A stretch of 64,000 nt of DNA from Echinicola rosea (GCF_005281475.1 NZ_CP040106.1:5198001-5262000), one strand, 5' to 3'; positions 1 to 8,813 are shown, numbered from the stretch's first letter. Notes: a model not told the origin generated them from the letters alone. A program made the numbers and translations.

Positions 1-121
1 GCAGGAGGAGTATGACCAATCCTCCTGCCAGATAGGCGAGGTACTGGCCTTTCAGGCCCTTGAACTCCAGCTGCCTGTTGATCCCCTTGTTGATCCGGTA
101 TTCCGCATGCCCATTGCTCAC
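1..121 (-). CDS. TraF-like conjugal transfer protein (DUF4133 type), 3' part cut by window edge
   Basis: The first 40 codons of a leftward gene are visible. The start is GTG at 121-119, whose GTGA overlaps the TGA stop of the upstream traE-like gene, which is why I chose it. The peptide contains the stretch INKGINRQLEFKGLKGQY followed by a hydrophobic segment, typical of the small TraF (DUF4133) inner-membrane protein of Bacteroides conjugative transposons, a VirB3-like part of the mating apparatus. It follows the TraE-like gene exactly as in CTnDOT-type tra operons. The rest of the gene lies outside the window. Confidence 0.8.
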   Translation of the reverse strand, partial: MSNGHAEYRINKGINRQLEFKGLKGQYLAYLAGGLVILLL

Positions 122-426
122 AGGCCAAAGAAGCTTTGCAGCACCGTGGCCACGACTACCAGGAATACGCAACTGCCAAACCAGGCCGCCGCCACCTTTC
201 CGGTATCGGGTTCACCATTGTTCCATTTGTTGAACACTTTGATGGCCCCTATCAGCCCGGTAATGGAGCCGATGGCATACATCAGGTTGGTACCGGACTG
301 AAAATAGCCCCTGACCTTGTTGGTCGCCTCTGCGATTCCGGCATTGCCGTCCTGCGCCCAAACACTAATGGAAAATAGTAGTAGGCAGCCCAACAAGGCT
401 ATAATTAATAATGGTCGTTTTCTCAT
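118..426 (-). CDS. traE: TraE-like conjugal transfer membrane protein (DUF4134 type)
   Basis: This 102-residue protein has an N-terminal signal-like hydrophobic segment ending around AQDG, then two membrane segments around residues 45-65 and 80-100. The central motif GSITGLIGAIKVFNKWNNGE is characteristic of the DUF4134/TraE family, a small VirB2-like inner-membrane component of the conjugation machinery. Its ATG overlaps the stop of the upstream 135-residue gene (ATGA at 423-426), and its own stop overlaps the traF-like start, so the three genes are translationally coupled in one leftward operon. The length matches the family. Confidence 0.88.
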   Translation of the reverse strand: MRKRPLLIIALLGCLLLFSISVWAQDGNAGIAEATNKVRGYFQSGTNLMYAIGSITGLIGAIKVFNKWNNGEPDTGKVAAAWFGSCVFLVVVATVLQSFFGL

Positions 427-830
427 GCTTGTTCGTTGGTTAGCAGGTTCCTGATTTCCCTATTTGTCATTTCAATTCCCAACCGGCGGGCTTCCTTTTC
501 CAATAGCTTGACCGCCACCTCCCGGTACACTTTCAAGTCTTTCCCATTAAAGCCGCTCCATAGCGCCAGGATTTCCTCGGCCATTTGCTGCTCATCTCTG
601 CCAGCTGCAACCATGGCCTTTTGCATGCTGACCAGCACTTCCTGAAAGTCCAGCAAATAGTCCTCTGGCTCTACCTCAGTGTTAAACAGTTTGGGATCAG
701 CCTCCATTTTTTTGGTTCTTTTGCCAAACAACTCCTTTCTGAAATACCGCAGGAGTACATAGCCGTAGTAGATAAGGCTTAGGACGATCATCACCTGGAT
801 GAACTGCTGCCAGGAAACGGATTGGAGCAT
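423..830 (-). CDS. Small membrane-anchored protein at the head of the tra operon
   Basis: This 135-residue protein has one N-terminal membrane segment (about residues 10-30, IQVMIVLSLIYYGYVLL), then a charged, mainly helical cytosolic part. I do not recognise a named family. Position suggests a tra accessory protein: it is the first gene of the leftward operon, overlaps traE by 4 nt, and lies 24 nt downstream of a promoter-like element at 855-901. It could be a small scaffold or surface-exclusion protein, but nothing in the sequence proves this. Confidence 0.65.
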   Translation of the reverse strand: MLQSVSWQQFIQVMIVLSLIYYGYVLLRYFRKELFGKRTKKMEADPKLFNTEVEPEDYLLDFQEVLVSMQKAMVAAGRDEQQMAEEILALWSGFNGKDLKVYREVAVKLLEKEARRLGIEMTNREIRNLLTNEQA

Positions 831-854
831 AGTTTTTTCCGGTTGGGTAGGTCA

Positions 855-901
855 CAAAGGTGTGGCGGATTCCAACAAAAAGGTCACACTGAGAACCGAA
901 G
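855..901 (-). promoter_or_regulatory. Promoter-like element of the tra operon, shared with 61681-61727
   Basis: Read on the minus strand, CTTCGGTTCTCAGTGTGACC is followed after exactly 19 nt by CACCTTTG, which resembles a Bacteroidota -7 box (TAnnTTTG). The start codon at 830 follows 24 nt later. The same arrangement occurs at 61681-61727 with one mismatch in the 20-mer, the same 19-nt gap, and 25 nt to the next start. This suggests one activator controls both operons; the RteC protein encoded next door is an obvious but unproven candidate. Confidence 0.6.
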
Positions 902-929
902 TGTGGTCTAAAAAACTTTGATGAAGCCC

Positions 930-1775
930 CTATCCCTCCTCCCCTTTGCCGTTCAGGTCGGTATTGTCCATCCACTTTTCAAGGTATTCCTTCAGCCCAT
1001 CGATAAAGTTGGTACGCCCTGTCTTGCGGATGCGGATCTCCTGGAAGGTACGGTAGTACTGTGCAAGGTCCTTCTGGAAGGTTTCTTCCAAACATTGGGC
1101 AATATCACTGATGCTCACCTTGCCATGGTTAAAGACATTTGCAGCCTTTAGGGCATAGACCAACTCCACCAATGCCACCTTGGGAGCGGTCCATTTGAGC
1201 TTGGAGGATTGGGCTGACCCACCCGGGGCAAGGATCTTTTTGATCTCCCGGGACAGGTGGTCCTGCAGGTGCTCATAGGCCATGAACTTGGCATAGCGGT
1301 AGCTCCCCAAGGTGGCAAAACGTGCATCCCTGTTTACCATCGGCCTGTCGGGGATAAAGGGGACCGGCCCGGATTTCCTTAGGAAAAGATGCCTGTCCAG
1401 AGAAGTCTCCCCAAGCCGGTAATAGGTGTACAAAAAGTGGTGCCTGCTGAAATAGGCATGGACAAAATCCAGTTGCCTGCGGTATTCATCGGTTCTGCCT
1501 TCCCCGGTGCGGGGTACTTTGGCACTGAGGTAGTACAGCTCCCCGTAATAGATCTGCTCTGCCTCAAAGCGGGGCTTGATCTGCTTGAAAAACTCGATCT
1601 CCTCTCCTTCATCGGAAAACCCCTTCTCCAGTACATATTCCTTCAGTTCTAGGAGCACCTTGTTCACCTCGGTATAAATGGCCCCGGACTGTTTCAGCAT
1701 TCCCGACGCCCGTTGTTGGATCTGTTGGGCCCTGCCCTTGAGTTCCCCGTACAGCTGGTTACAATACTCTTTCAT
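930..1775 (-). CDS. rteC: RteC-family regulator of conjugative element
   Basis: This is about 281 residues from the ATG at 1775 (an in-frame GTG at 1784 is the alternative). It matches the RteC family in length and in the central region with FFKQIKPRFEAEQIYYGELY and, later, LDRHLFLRKSG and GSYRYAKFMAYEHLQDHL. In CTnDOT, RteC is the DNA-binding protein that activates excision and transfer genes. The C-terminal part, around residues 215-270, looks like a winged helix. It lies directly upstream of the tra operon on the same strand, with a 99-bp gap holding the shared promoter-like element. RteA/RteB partners are not visible here. Confidence 0.85.
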   Translation of the reverse strand: MKEYCNQLYGELKGRAQQIQQRASGMLKQSGAIYTEVNKVLLELKEYVLEKGFSDEGEEIEFFKQIKPRFEAEQIYYGELYYLSAKVPRTGEGRTDEYRRQLDFVHAYFSRHHFLYTYYRLGETSLDRHLFLRKSGPVPFIPDRPMVNRDARFATLGSYRYAKFMAYEHLQDHLSREIKKILAPGGSAQSSKLKWTAPKVALVELVYALKAANVFNHGKVSISDIAQCLEETFQKDLAQYYRTFQEIRIRKTGRTNFIDGLKEYLEKWMDNTDLNGKGEEG

Positions 1776-1931
1776 TTTATACACGGTTAATGGTTAAAAA
1801 AAGAAAACTAAATTTATCGTAACCAAACGACCTAAATACAGGTATAAAAGGTTTGTACGGGTAAACCGTTCAATTTTACATATGAAGTATTCCTAAAGCG
1901 GTGCCAACCAAACAGCTGCACTGGACCAAAA

Positions 1932-2759
1932 ATGGCCCTAGACAGGGACCATTACAGGGAAACTTACCAATCCGTACTTTTATTGGCAGGGAAAAAGTAT
2001 AAATATGATGATGTGTATTTCAGGGCATCGCTGGCCTTTACCGCAGCACTGTTCCTGAGCGCAAGGAGTTTGGGGATTCCCAAGAACTTCATGGCCTTGT
2101 ATGAGCAATCGGCATTTTACTTTATTGTTTACCTTTCCATTTGCCTGATCTCCACTGAATATATCAACAGGACGACCCTCTTTTTGGACCAAAAATGTGA
2201 CTGGAAACTAAGACCATACCCCAGAACCTGCATGCAGCTGCTCCTGGGTGTCTGTTTCCCTTTCCTGATGGTATTCCAATTTGACAGTCGTTTCAGTGAA
2301 ATTTACGATTACGATTTGGCCTTCCCTTTTTTGGGACTCTACCTGCTATTTGTAAATCTCTACTACTTATGTTCTTTCCTGATCCTTTCCTATAGGGAAA
2401 TTCCAGTCCCGGAAGACCAGTACAAAAAATCATTATTGGTAATCAAGGGAATGGCCAACAAACCCCTTCCCATCGACCAGATCAGCCATATCAGGAGGGA
2501 TGGGGAGCATGTTTATATCATTACCTTCAATGCTGAAACCTACTTGGTTCAGAACACCTTGGACGAACTCCAACAAAGCCTCAATCCAAAACATTTTTTT
2601 AGGGCCAATCGCAAATATATCATCAACTATAGCGCATGCCAACATTTCCAACCAGGGCAACACCGAAAGCTGGAACTGATTATTACCCCAAAAACCGCCT
2701 TACCCATCACCATCAGTCAACAAAAAGTGAAAGCTTTTAAAGAGTGGATGGAAAGGTGA
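1932..2759 (+). CDS. Membrane-bound LytTR-type transcriptional regulator
   Basis: This 275-residue protein has an N-terminal membrane part with about four hydrophobic segments (roughly residues 30-50, 60-75, 95-115 and 130-150). A C-terminal LytTR DNA-binding domain follows (about residues 175-272), with typical features: KPLPIDQISHIRRDGEHVYI, then a hinge and FFRANRKYIIN. It has no receiver domain, so it is a one-component membrane regulator that probably senses something in or across the inner membrane. It is divergent from rteC (156-bp intergenic region), so it may control either the conjugation genes or itself. The ligand is unknown. Confidence 0.85.
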   Translation: MALDRDHYRETYQSVLLLAGKKYKYDDVYFRASLAFTAALFLSARSLGIPKNFMALYEQSAFYFIVYLSICLISTEYINRTTLFLDQKCDWKLRPYPRTCMQLLLGVCFPFLMVFQFDSRFSEIYDYDLAFPFLGLYLLFVNLYYLCSFLILSYREIPVPEDQYKKSLLVIKGMANKPLPIDQISHIRRDGEHVYIITFNAETYLVQNTLDELQQSLNPKHFFRANRKYIINYSACQHFQPGQHRKLELIITPKTALPITISQQKVKAFKEWMER

Positions 2760-2777
2760 TCCCTAGCTTACCTATTA

Positions 2778-3497
2778 TTAAAAAGCTTTTATAAGATTAA
2801 TGTATTTTTCTATATCCTTCAAAAATTGATTTTCATTCACATAATAGGTATAAATCAAATCGCCTCCTTTTTCGGCAATTTTGTGGCCGTTTATTTTATA
2901 CCAGAATATCTTTTCGGGAATTCCCTCTTTATAATTTTCACTGTTTGTATTTCCAAAGTGTTCCCAATAGAATTTCTTATTGGTAAGCCTATTCCATATA
3001 AAAAAATCAGCAAGTTTTGATTCGCCATGGAAGGTTGAATGATGATCATGTCTTACCGTCAAGGCCTTAATCTGTATAAGCGCCTCATAGATAATCCTCT
3101 CTTGATTGGATCTTACATATTGTCCATCTGAACATGGGACATTCTTTTTATTTAGATAAGACTTGAAGTTACTGTCCAGTACCTCAGCCTTTATCTCAGT
3201 ATCATCCCCCAGTTTAGTCTCCCTATGAAAGAACCATTTATATTTTTTTTAATCATAGGCATCTACCTGATAGTTTGGGACTATTTGCTTCATAATTCCC
3301 TTATCATGCTGATCTTTAATAAACCTGTAAAATCCCCTCTGATCTTTAAGCTCCTTTCTAACCCATTCATCTCTAAGTACATGATTACATAATTCATCAC
3401 CTCTAATTTGGACTTTAGTACCAGGTGCATTCATAATGGAATCCAATTTCGTTTTTATTTTTCTGAGGAGTTTGATATTAACAGGAAGACTATTCAT
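2778..3497 (-). pseudogene. Nonsense-split gene with a C-terminal PD-(D/E)XK nuclease-like domain
   Basis: One continuous minus-strand reading frame runs from the ATG at 3497 to 2778, broken by a single TAA at 3249-3251. The first 82 codons (starting MNSLPVNIKLLRK) form a charged N-terminal part. After the stop the frame stays open for another 156 codons with no good ATG. This second part has the pattern of a PD-(D/E)XK nuclease fold: a charged strand, then QYVRSNQERIIYEAL, LADFFIWN, KKFYWEHFG and GGDLIYTY. The family assignment is by pattern recall. Either a nonsense mutation has inactivated the gene or the halves are expressed separately. A run of eight A lies right after the stop. Confidence 0.55.
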
Positions 3498-3558
3498 TTA
3501 TAAAAGTTTAAAGTTTATCTCAAAAACACCTTAATTTATGAACCAATTTTCAAAAAGC

Positions 3559-3578
3559 AAATACCAACATAGGGTATA
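3559..3578 (-). promoter_or_regulatory. Imperfect palindrome AAATACC-N6-GGGTAT type, upstream of the split nuclease gene
   Basis: On the plus strand the site reads AAATACCAACATAGGGTATA. It lies about 60 bp upstream of the start at 3497 and closely resembles sites at 9582-9605 and 15301-15324, with a weaker relative at 8814-8833. All lie upstream of minus-strand island genes, so it may be a common operator overlapping the -7 box. Confidence 0.4.
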
Positions 3579-3679
3579 TTGCCTATCAAGTTGCTCTTCA
3601 AAAAGTACCACGTATTCTTAGATTTTAGCCAAAAGTAAACGTATAGTATACTAGGCATGGGATAGGACTGGGAGCATCT

Positions 3680-3746
3680 ATAGGGGGACGAGCGTAGAGA
3701 AAACAGTCTGTGACTGTTTTTAGCGAGTAGCCAGCTTGCAGGGCAG
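3680..3746. repeat. Dispersed intergenic repeat, copy 1
   Basis: This copy shares conserved flanks with 5571-5650: ATAGGRGGGAC at the left, RGAAAACAGTC in the middle, and ATAGCCAGCTTGCAGGGCAG (here GTAGCC...) at the right. The central hairpin differs: here AAAACAGT pairs with ACTGTTTT, whereas copy 2 has TTCCGATA pairing with TATCGGAA. No protein is encoded. Confidence 0.5.
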
Positions 3747-4113
3747 ATCCTACCTACCGTTGTTCCAAGTCTTTAGCACAGCGGTGACTTAGAACTTAAT
3801 ATAGTAGAAGCCTGCCTGGCAGCAGACAGGTCTCCAGACTCCGATCAAACCCATTATCCTACCCTGAGAATTACAATCCATTACATCCTCACCTTAATAA
3901 TCAACACACTTTACTCCCTTACCGAACTCCCCTCCCAATTCACAATTCCCCTTCCAACGATTCGACAGTTCAACAATTAACCGATTAAACTCTCCAAACC
4001 ACCAAATAAACCTGGATGTTCCCATGACATTCCCACAAAGTCTCCTCGATATTCCCTCTTTGTCTCCTCTTTACTACTACCAGGTCCCAAGATTATTTTT
4101 AGTTCTGCATAAC
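3747..4113. other. Gene-free stretch, G-poor plus strand
   Basis: No credible reading frame was found. From about 3885 to 4080 the plus strand is strikingly poor in G and rich in C, A and T, as in DNA that was once transcribed or is decaying. A short GC-rich stretch with complementary CCTGCC/GGCAG parts lies near 3809-3832. Confidence 0.5.
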
Positions 4114-4159
4114 GGGAATTACAAATTCTCCGGAAAGTAAGGTGATTGGATTAATCACC
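4114..4159. repeat. Double-hairpin repeat, copy 1
   Basis: Two small hairpins in tandem: GGGAATT-ACA-AATTC(T)CC, and GGTGATT-GGATT-AATCACC. A second copy at 10123-10170 keeps the first hairpin almost unchanged and has a compensating stem change in the second (GGTGAAG/CTTCACC). It lies just downstream of the VOC gene, so it could act as a minus-strand terminator. Confidence 0.5.
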
Positions 4160-4190
4160 CAGTTAGGGGGCGTTGTTTTTTAAGACATAC

Positions 4191-4643
4191 CTATTTTTCC
4201 TTTAGTTGTTCTGCCAATCCAACTAGAAGTCCTTCAACCCCTCGAATGTAGCAAAGCCGATACATATCTTCATACTGAACCATTTCGCCAATAAGTTCAG
4301 CACCTTGCTTTATGAGTCTGGTCACCAACTCGTCAATGTTTTCAACTCTGAACATAACTCTTAGATACCCAAGGGAATTAACAGGAGCAGTCCGATGGTC
4401 TGAAATAGTAGTTGGTGTTAGAAAGCGTGAAAGTTCAAGTCGGCCGTGTCCATCGGGCGTAACCATCATCGCAATTTCTACGGATTGATTCCCAAGGCCA
4501 GTTGCTTGTCCAGCCCATTCACCTTCAACCATACCTCGGCCTTCAAGTGTCAATCCTATTTCTGAGAAGAAAGATATTGCATCATCAAGGTTTTCTACAA
4601 CGATACCGACGTTGTTCATTTCAAGCAATTTACTTTTTGTCAT
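4191..4643 (-). CDS. VOC (glyoxalase/bleomycin-resistance) superfamily protein
   Basis: This 150-residue protein has the two-repeat VOC fold. It opens with MNNVGIVVENLDDAISFFSEIGL, and a second beta-alpha unit starts near GYLRVMFRVENIDELVTRLI. It ends with LCYIRGVEGLLVGLAEQL, where the Glu in RGVEG is a typical metal ligand, paired with a residue in the first module. VOC proteins bind a divalent metal and act on small molecules or sequester antibiotics; the substrate cannot be read from the sequence. It is a single gene with no operon partner and is probably cargo of the accessory island. Confidence 0.85.
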   Translation of the reverse strand: MTKSKLLEMNNVGIVVENLDDAISFFSEIGLTLEGRGMVEGEWAGQATGLGNQSVEIAMMVTPDGHGRLELSRFLTPTTISDHRTAPVNSLGYLRVMFRVENIDELVTRLIKQGAELIGEMVQYEDMYRLCYIRGVEGLLVGLAEQLKEK

Positions 4644-4850
4644 ATCTTTTAACTTTCAATATTTAGTTTGTTTCTTGTTTGCTTGGCAGTGTCGGTTCCC
4701 AAGGATCTCAAACGGTTTGCGAGTTTAATAAGTAGGCAATTTGAAACATAAAAGTGACAACCTGTACGAAAGTTTGATAGGAAAACTGATCATAATTTCA
4801 CCACAGAACCACCAATTTCCTAATCCCGCTCATAGCGGTTTGTTTTTTTA

Positions 4851-5327
4851 TCATATCTCTTTTCGCATTATTGTATCATTATCGTCAACACGGTGCTTAT
4901 GAAACCCCATTTTTTCGACAAGCCTTATTGCCGCAAAATTTCTGGTTTTAGTCGGCCCAAGTAATGTTTTTACGCCCAAGTATTGTCTTGCAATTATTGT
5001 CAATAATTCAAATGCAGATCGCATAAAACCTTGTCCCCAATATTCAGGATATAATGAACCACCAATTACGATTTCATTGGTTTCTTTATTCCAATGATGT
5101 AAGGCACAATCGCCAATAATCAAGTCAGGATTTTCTCTTCGCCTTATGGTAAATATAAATTCACAAAGTGAAATTATCCTATTTGTAAATTCTTTTGGTG
5201 ACTCGTTTGGAAAGAAAGGGCTTTCGTCAAAATTTACTGTTAACTGGGGATGTGAATAGATGTCATAAAAGAAATCAGCGTCATTTTCTGTTAGTTGCTC
5301 AAGTATAACGTTGTTGTTCGAATACAT
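4851..5327 (-). CDS. GNAT-family N-acetyltransferase (RimJ/RimL-like)
   Basis: This 158-residue single-domain acetyltransferase has the typical order: LTENDADFFYDIYSHPQL, then strands with IIGDCALHHWNK, the acetyl-CoA loop YPEYWGQGFMRSAFELL (corresponding to Q/RxxGxG/A), and the C-terminal strand with NFAAIRLVEKMGFHKH. It presumably transfers acetyl to an amine on a protein N-terminus or small molecule; the acceptor is unknown. It sits alone on the minus strand, 207 bp upstream of the VOC gene, and looks like another cargo gene. Confidence 0.85.
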   Translation of the reverse strand: MYSNNNVILEQLTENDADFFYDIYSHPQLTVNFDESPFFPNESPKEFTNRIISLCEFIFTIRRRENPDLIIGDCALHHWNKETNEIVIGGSLYPEYWGQGFMRSAFELLTIIARQYLGVKTLLGPTKTRNFAAIRLVEKMGFHKHRVDDNDTIMRKEI

Positions 5328-5331
5328 TCTC

Positions 5332-5583
5332 TTAATTTTTTAAGGTTTCAGGGCACTTTGAGTTGTCTGTGATTCCCTCCACAATGACCTCTAGTATATT
5401 ATGTAAACCAAAAGTATATAAAATCTCCATTATTTTTTGGCTTGGTACACCTGAGGTAAATTTTATTTTAAGACACCTTTTTCCTTCTTTATTGATATAG
5501 TACAATGCGTAAAAATGGGAATTTTCCCTCCTAAAACTAAAGTAACCCCAAAATAAATAAAAAACCCCACATAGGAGGGACAA
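5332..5583 (-). pseudogene. Doubtful small reading frame, possibly a gene remnant
   Basis: The 83-codon frame has no ATG near its 5' end (TTG at 5583). Its beginning overlaps a dispersed repeat (5571-5650). The later part, KEGKRCLKIKFTSGVPSQKI and LHNILEVIVE, looks protein-like, so a truncated or degenerate gene is possible. I cannot assign a family, and it may be chance. Confidence 0.25.
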
Positions 5584-5650
5584 GCCTAAAGAAAACAGTC
5601 AGTAGTTCCGATAGATATCGGAATTAGCGAATAGCCAGCTTGCAGGGCAG
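5571..5650. repeat. Dispersed intergenic repeat, copy 2
   Basis: Related to 3680-3746, with the conserved right end ATAGCCAGCTTGCAGGGCAG. The central hairpin is TTCCGATA-GA-TATCGGAA. The 185 bp that follow, to the next gene at 5836, contain nothing I can identify. Confidence 0.5.
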
Positions 5651-5835
5651 GCACTATCGTTTAAGAGGTGATTTCCCCCTCCAATGGTAAGCAAAAGACT
5701 TATTCCTTGTAAAAAAAAGTGGCCCATCGATTCCCGGAATTTTTGGCCCAGTATCAGCGTAAACTATGGCTACATCTGATTAAACAATTAAATTTAACGG
5801 GTGCCCTATATTTGAGTATTTTAAAATAAAATCAC

Positions 5836-6225
5836 CTATTCCTTTTCTCTAATCAAATCACATAACCTTCCAATTAGAGCGCAAAATTGGGTTGAGTGGT
5901 GACTATATTCTATATCTTCCTCTATATCCAATAATTCGTTTAAAAACCTTTCATCATAAGCCTTTCCCTTCAACTTATCTACAGCTTTATAGACATATGT
6001 TCTCATTCTTTCCTTTTGCTTAGAACGTGAAGGTTGCCTATAATACTTATTTCCTCGTTCCGTATCAACCAAACACATCATTTTGGAAAAATCCACCCCA
6101 TTTCTATTTGTCTTTTGTTTAGGATATATTTTTCTCATTAACTTTTCATATTCCTTTCCAATTAACCTTGGATTGATTTCTTCATATGGTTTATGAAAAA
6201 TGTTTTCAAAATCATCTCTGTCCAT
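5836..6225 (-). CDS. Hypothetical protein, partner of the KAP-type NTPase
   Basis: This 129-residue protein is charged, rich in Lys/Arg and Glu, with no membrane segment or signal. The C-terminal half (from about residue 85, KAYDERFLNELLDIEEDIEY) is predicted helical. I do not recognise the family. It starts 16 nt after the stop of the KAP-type NTPase gene on the same strand, so the two are almost certainly cotranscribed and may form a two-gene system, possibly antiphage, in which the membrane NTPase works with this small protein. Confidence 0.6.
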   Translation of the reverse strand: MDRDDFENIFHKPYEEINPRLIGKEYEKLMRKIYPKQKTNRNGVDFSKMMCLVDTERGNKYYRQPSRSKQKERMRTYVYKAVDKLKGKAYDERFLNELLDIEEDIEYSHHSTQFCALIGRLCDLIREKE

Positions 6226-6241
6226 ACTCTAATAAACCTAT

Positions 6242-8785
6242 TTACTTTTTTAAAATTGTTTGAAAGTTATATTCTACAGGCCTGAATTTGTTTGATTCGT
6301 ACTTTTTAAAGAAACTTAAAAATTCATCCTTAACTAATTTATCTGTATGCTCATTCCCTTTGACAATTTCCTCCAGATCACTGGGCTTTTCAAAAATTTC
6401 GTCAAAAGCCATATTTGTAATTCTATATTCCTCTTCTTCCCATAAAGTCCTTTCAATAATACTTTTCAAAAAGTAGGTAAGGTCACATTCTTCTATATTT
6501 TTTAATAGTATATTAACTGCTTCAGGTACAAATACACCAAAAATTTGCTTTTTATCTGATTCCTCAGATAATTCAAAATTTCTTAATCCCCAGAAAAGCC
6601 AGACAACATCCTCACTGAGCTGATGATTCGAAGTAATCAAATCCCTGAAATAATTTAACTGAATATTTGTAAAGAACTCCTCAGTTCCAATCTTTTCAAC
6701 TACATCCTTTCTCTTTATTTCAAAGATTAACTGATTTACAAAAAAGGGAGAATATTGCCTTGCTTCTTTAAAAAAGTCTTGTACAAATTTTAAATATTTG
6801 TCCTTATTACCCTGAAAGACTTTTTTAACAGTATCCCCACTAATATCTTCTAGAATTCTAATCAATTCTCCATAGTAAAATGATGTAGTGCCATGAATTG
6901 AGGAAAATTTGGAACCTATTCTAAACAAATAGTGTAAGTGTTTTATAAAGCCTGCCTTATTTGTAGGAACCTTTTCATCAAAAATCCTCAGCATTAATTC
7001 TCGTTCTAACCCCTTGTCAAAACACTCATCAATATATTTGAAAAATGATCCGTTATAATTTTTGATTTCATGCTTGAAACTATATTCGGATAATGTATAA
7101 GAATTTAGGTGGTATCTATAATATAGTGGAAAAAACTGAGGATTGTTTATAGATTCATTCCCCTTTCTATTTGCATCAAAAACATTTGGATATAGTTCGC
7201 TCAGTATATACTCGACGGTGATTAAACTAGTTAAGTTAAATTGATCTTCATTTTCAGAACGGACACGTTCAAGAATTTTGCTCCACTCAGCTTTCTCATC
7301 GTTTCTGGCCAAAATATACCTGGTTTTGTTAAGTATATTATAAGGTTTTTTAACCAAATAACTTTCTGAATGATCATAGATCATATCATGAAACATTGGG
7401 TATTTGAATTTCAATAACTCATTCAAAAAATAATCTGTAAACAAAACTTCTTTCTTGATCTTGTGATAGGTTACCAAGACTGAATTAATAAATCTAATAA
7501 CATCTCTGGGGGAATTGAACACTCCTTTTAAATTTTTATCATAATCAGATTCAAAATATTTAGGGAATATTTTTTCCTGTAATTCAATAAAATCCTCGTC
7601 ATCCAATACCTTTTCTAAATTCTCTTTTAAAAGGGAAAATAATTGAACTTCTTCTAATTTTGGCAAGGGTATTTCTAACTGGAATATTTTCTCTAGATAG
7701 GTCAAATAACCTTTTGTATTAAATTCCTTAAGAGAGTTTATCACATAATTTCTATCATAAGCTACCACATAGAAGAAATTGCGAAAATTAGCCGTATTCC
7801 TTATCAATCTTAAAACTTCTTTTATCTCATCACTATGAAGCCTATCCACATCATCAATGAACACAATTACTTTTCTATCCCAACTTTCTAGACATTCATC
7901 AACCTTTTTTCTGTCATCGATCGGCTCACTCAGTAAAAAGTGGGAAAGAAGATTCACCCTACCCAAAGGACCTGACAGTGAAGAATCAGATTTTATTACT
8001 TTCCTAGAGTAGGAATACAAAATAGATGAAAAATTAGGATCAATCGAGGACAAGCTTTCTATTAATTCATCGAAAAACATTCGTTGTATTTCTTCCGCTG
8101 GATCAACATCCCATGGATTAAAATTGATTACGGCAACATTTTCGGATGAGGCTTTTTTAGTTTCAATTGATAATAGGTTTAGAAATGAGGTCTTTCCACT
8201 TCCATAAGGGCCATTAACACCTATTGCAAAAGATTTTTGGTTCTCTGTTAAGGTTATTAAATTGGAAATTTCCACCGCTAAAGATATTCTGTTAAAAGAA
8301 TCATTTGATATATCTAAAATTGGATTGTCTTCAACAAAACCTTTTGAAAAAGAAGGCGATTTATTTTTCAAACTACCATCAATATCCTTATTTTTTCTAT
8401 ACTTCAAATAAAAATAAGATAGGATCACAGATAATAAAAGAACATCATAGTACCTTAACCAACCAACAAAACTAAAAATTGCAAACGACCAGTACCCTAT
8501 AAGTAATGTCCAAACATAAACCAAAATGGATACCAAGGCTAATCGGAATGATATCACTGTACTTTTGAGTTTTTTCGTAATTACATATGAAGTAATCAAT
8601 GATATACTTAACACAGCCAAATCATTGACTAAGCCACTTTCAACTTTTGAAAAAACAGTATCCACCAAAAGCCAATTAATAAATTCGGAAAGGGGCTTTC
8701 GAAAGATTATTGCAAACCCTAATATTAGTAAGACAAGGAGAATATTAGTTCTAGGTATTTTAGAAATAGAAAAATGGCCTTTCAT
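6242..8785 (-). CDS. KAP-family P-loop NTPase with N-terminal membrane anchor
   Basis: This 847-residue protein has four hydrophobic segments in the first 130 residues (about 14-28, 53-70, 80-105 and 110-127). A P-loop domain follows: Walker A GVNGPYGSGKTS at about residues 189-200 and Walker B KVIVFIDDVDRLHSDE at about 305-320, the DDVDRL form being typical of KAP (Kidins220/ARMS-PifA) NTPases. The last 450 residues are helical and charged. PifA of the F plasmid, a family founder, excludes phage T7, so a defence role is plausible but unproven. The gene is very AT-rich compared with the mutasome and lanthipeptide genes, suggesting acquisition. It is followed at 16 nt by a 129-residue gene. 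Confidence 0.85.
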   Translation of the reverse strand: MKGHFSISKIPRTNILLVLLILGFAIIFRKPLSEFINWLLVDTVFSKVESGLVNDLAVLSISLITSYVITKKLKSTVISFRLALVSILVYVWTLLIGYWSFAIFSFVGWLRYYDVLLLSVILSYFYLKYRKNKDIDGSLKNKSPSFSKGFVEDNPILDISNDSFNRISLAVEISNLITLTENQKSFAIGVNGPYGSGKTSFLNLLSIETKKASSENVAVINFNPWDVDPAEEIQRMFFDELIESLSSIDPNFSSILYSYSRKVIKSDSSLSGPLGRVNLLSHFLLSEPIDDRKKVDECLESWDRKVIVFIDDVDRLHSDEIKEVLRLIRNTANFRNFFYVVAYDRNYVINSLKEFNTKGYLTYLEKIFQLEIPLPKLEEVQLFSLLKENLEKVLDDEDFIELQEKIFPKYFESDYDKNLKGVFNSPRDVIRFINSVLVTYHKIKKEVLFTDYFLNELLKFKYPMFHDMIYDHSESYLVKKPYNILNKTRYILARNDEKAEWSKILERVRSENEDQFNLTSLITVEYILSELYPNVFDANRKGNESINNPQFFPLYYRYHLNSYTLSEYSFKHEIKNYNGSFFKYIDECFDKGLERELMLRIFDEKVPTNKAGFIKHLHYLFRIGSKFSSIHGTTSFYYGELIRILEDISGDTVKKVFQGNKDKYLKFVQDFFKEARQYSPFFVNQLIFEIKRKDVVEKIGTEEFFTNIQLNYFRDLITSNHQLSEDVVWLFWGLRNFELSEESDKKQIFGVFVPEAVNILLKNIEECDLTYFLKSIIERTLWEEEEYRITNMAFDEIFEKPSDLEEIVKGNEHTDKLVKDEFLSFFKKYESNKFRPVEYNFQTILKK

Positions 8786-8813
8786 AATTATTAAGTAAAT
8801 CAGAATTTAGTAA

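Noticed and set aside
6288..6476. Plus-strand frame within the KAP-type gene
   Set aside because: Antisense shadow in a strongly supported gene.
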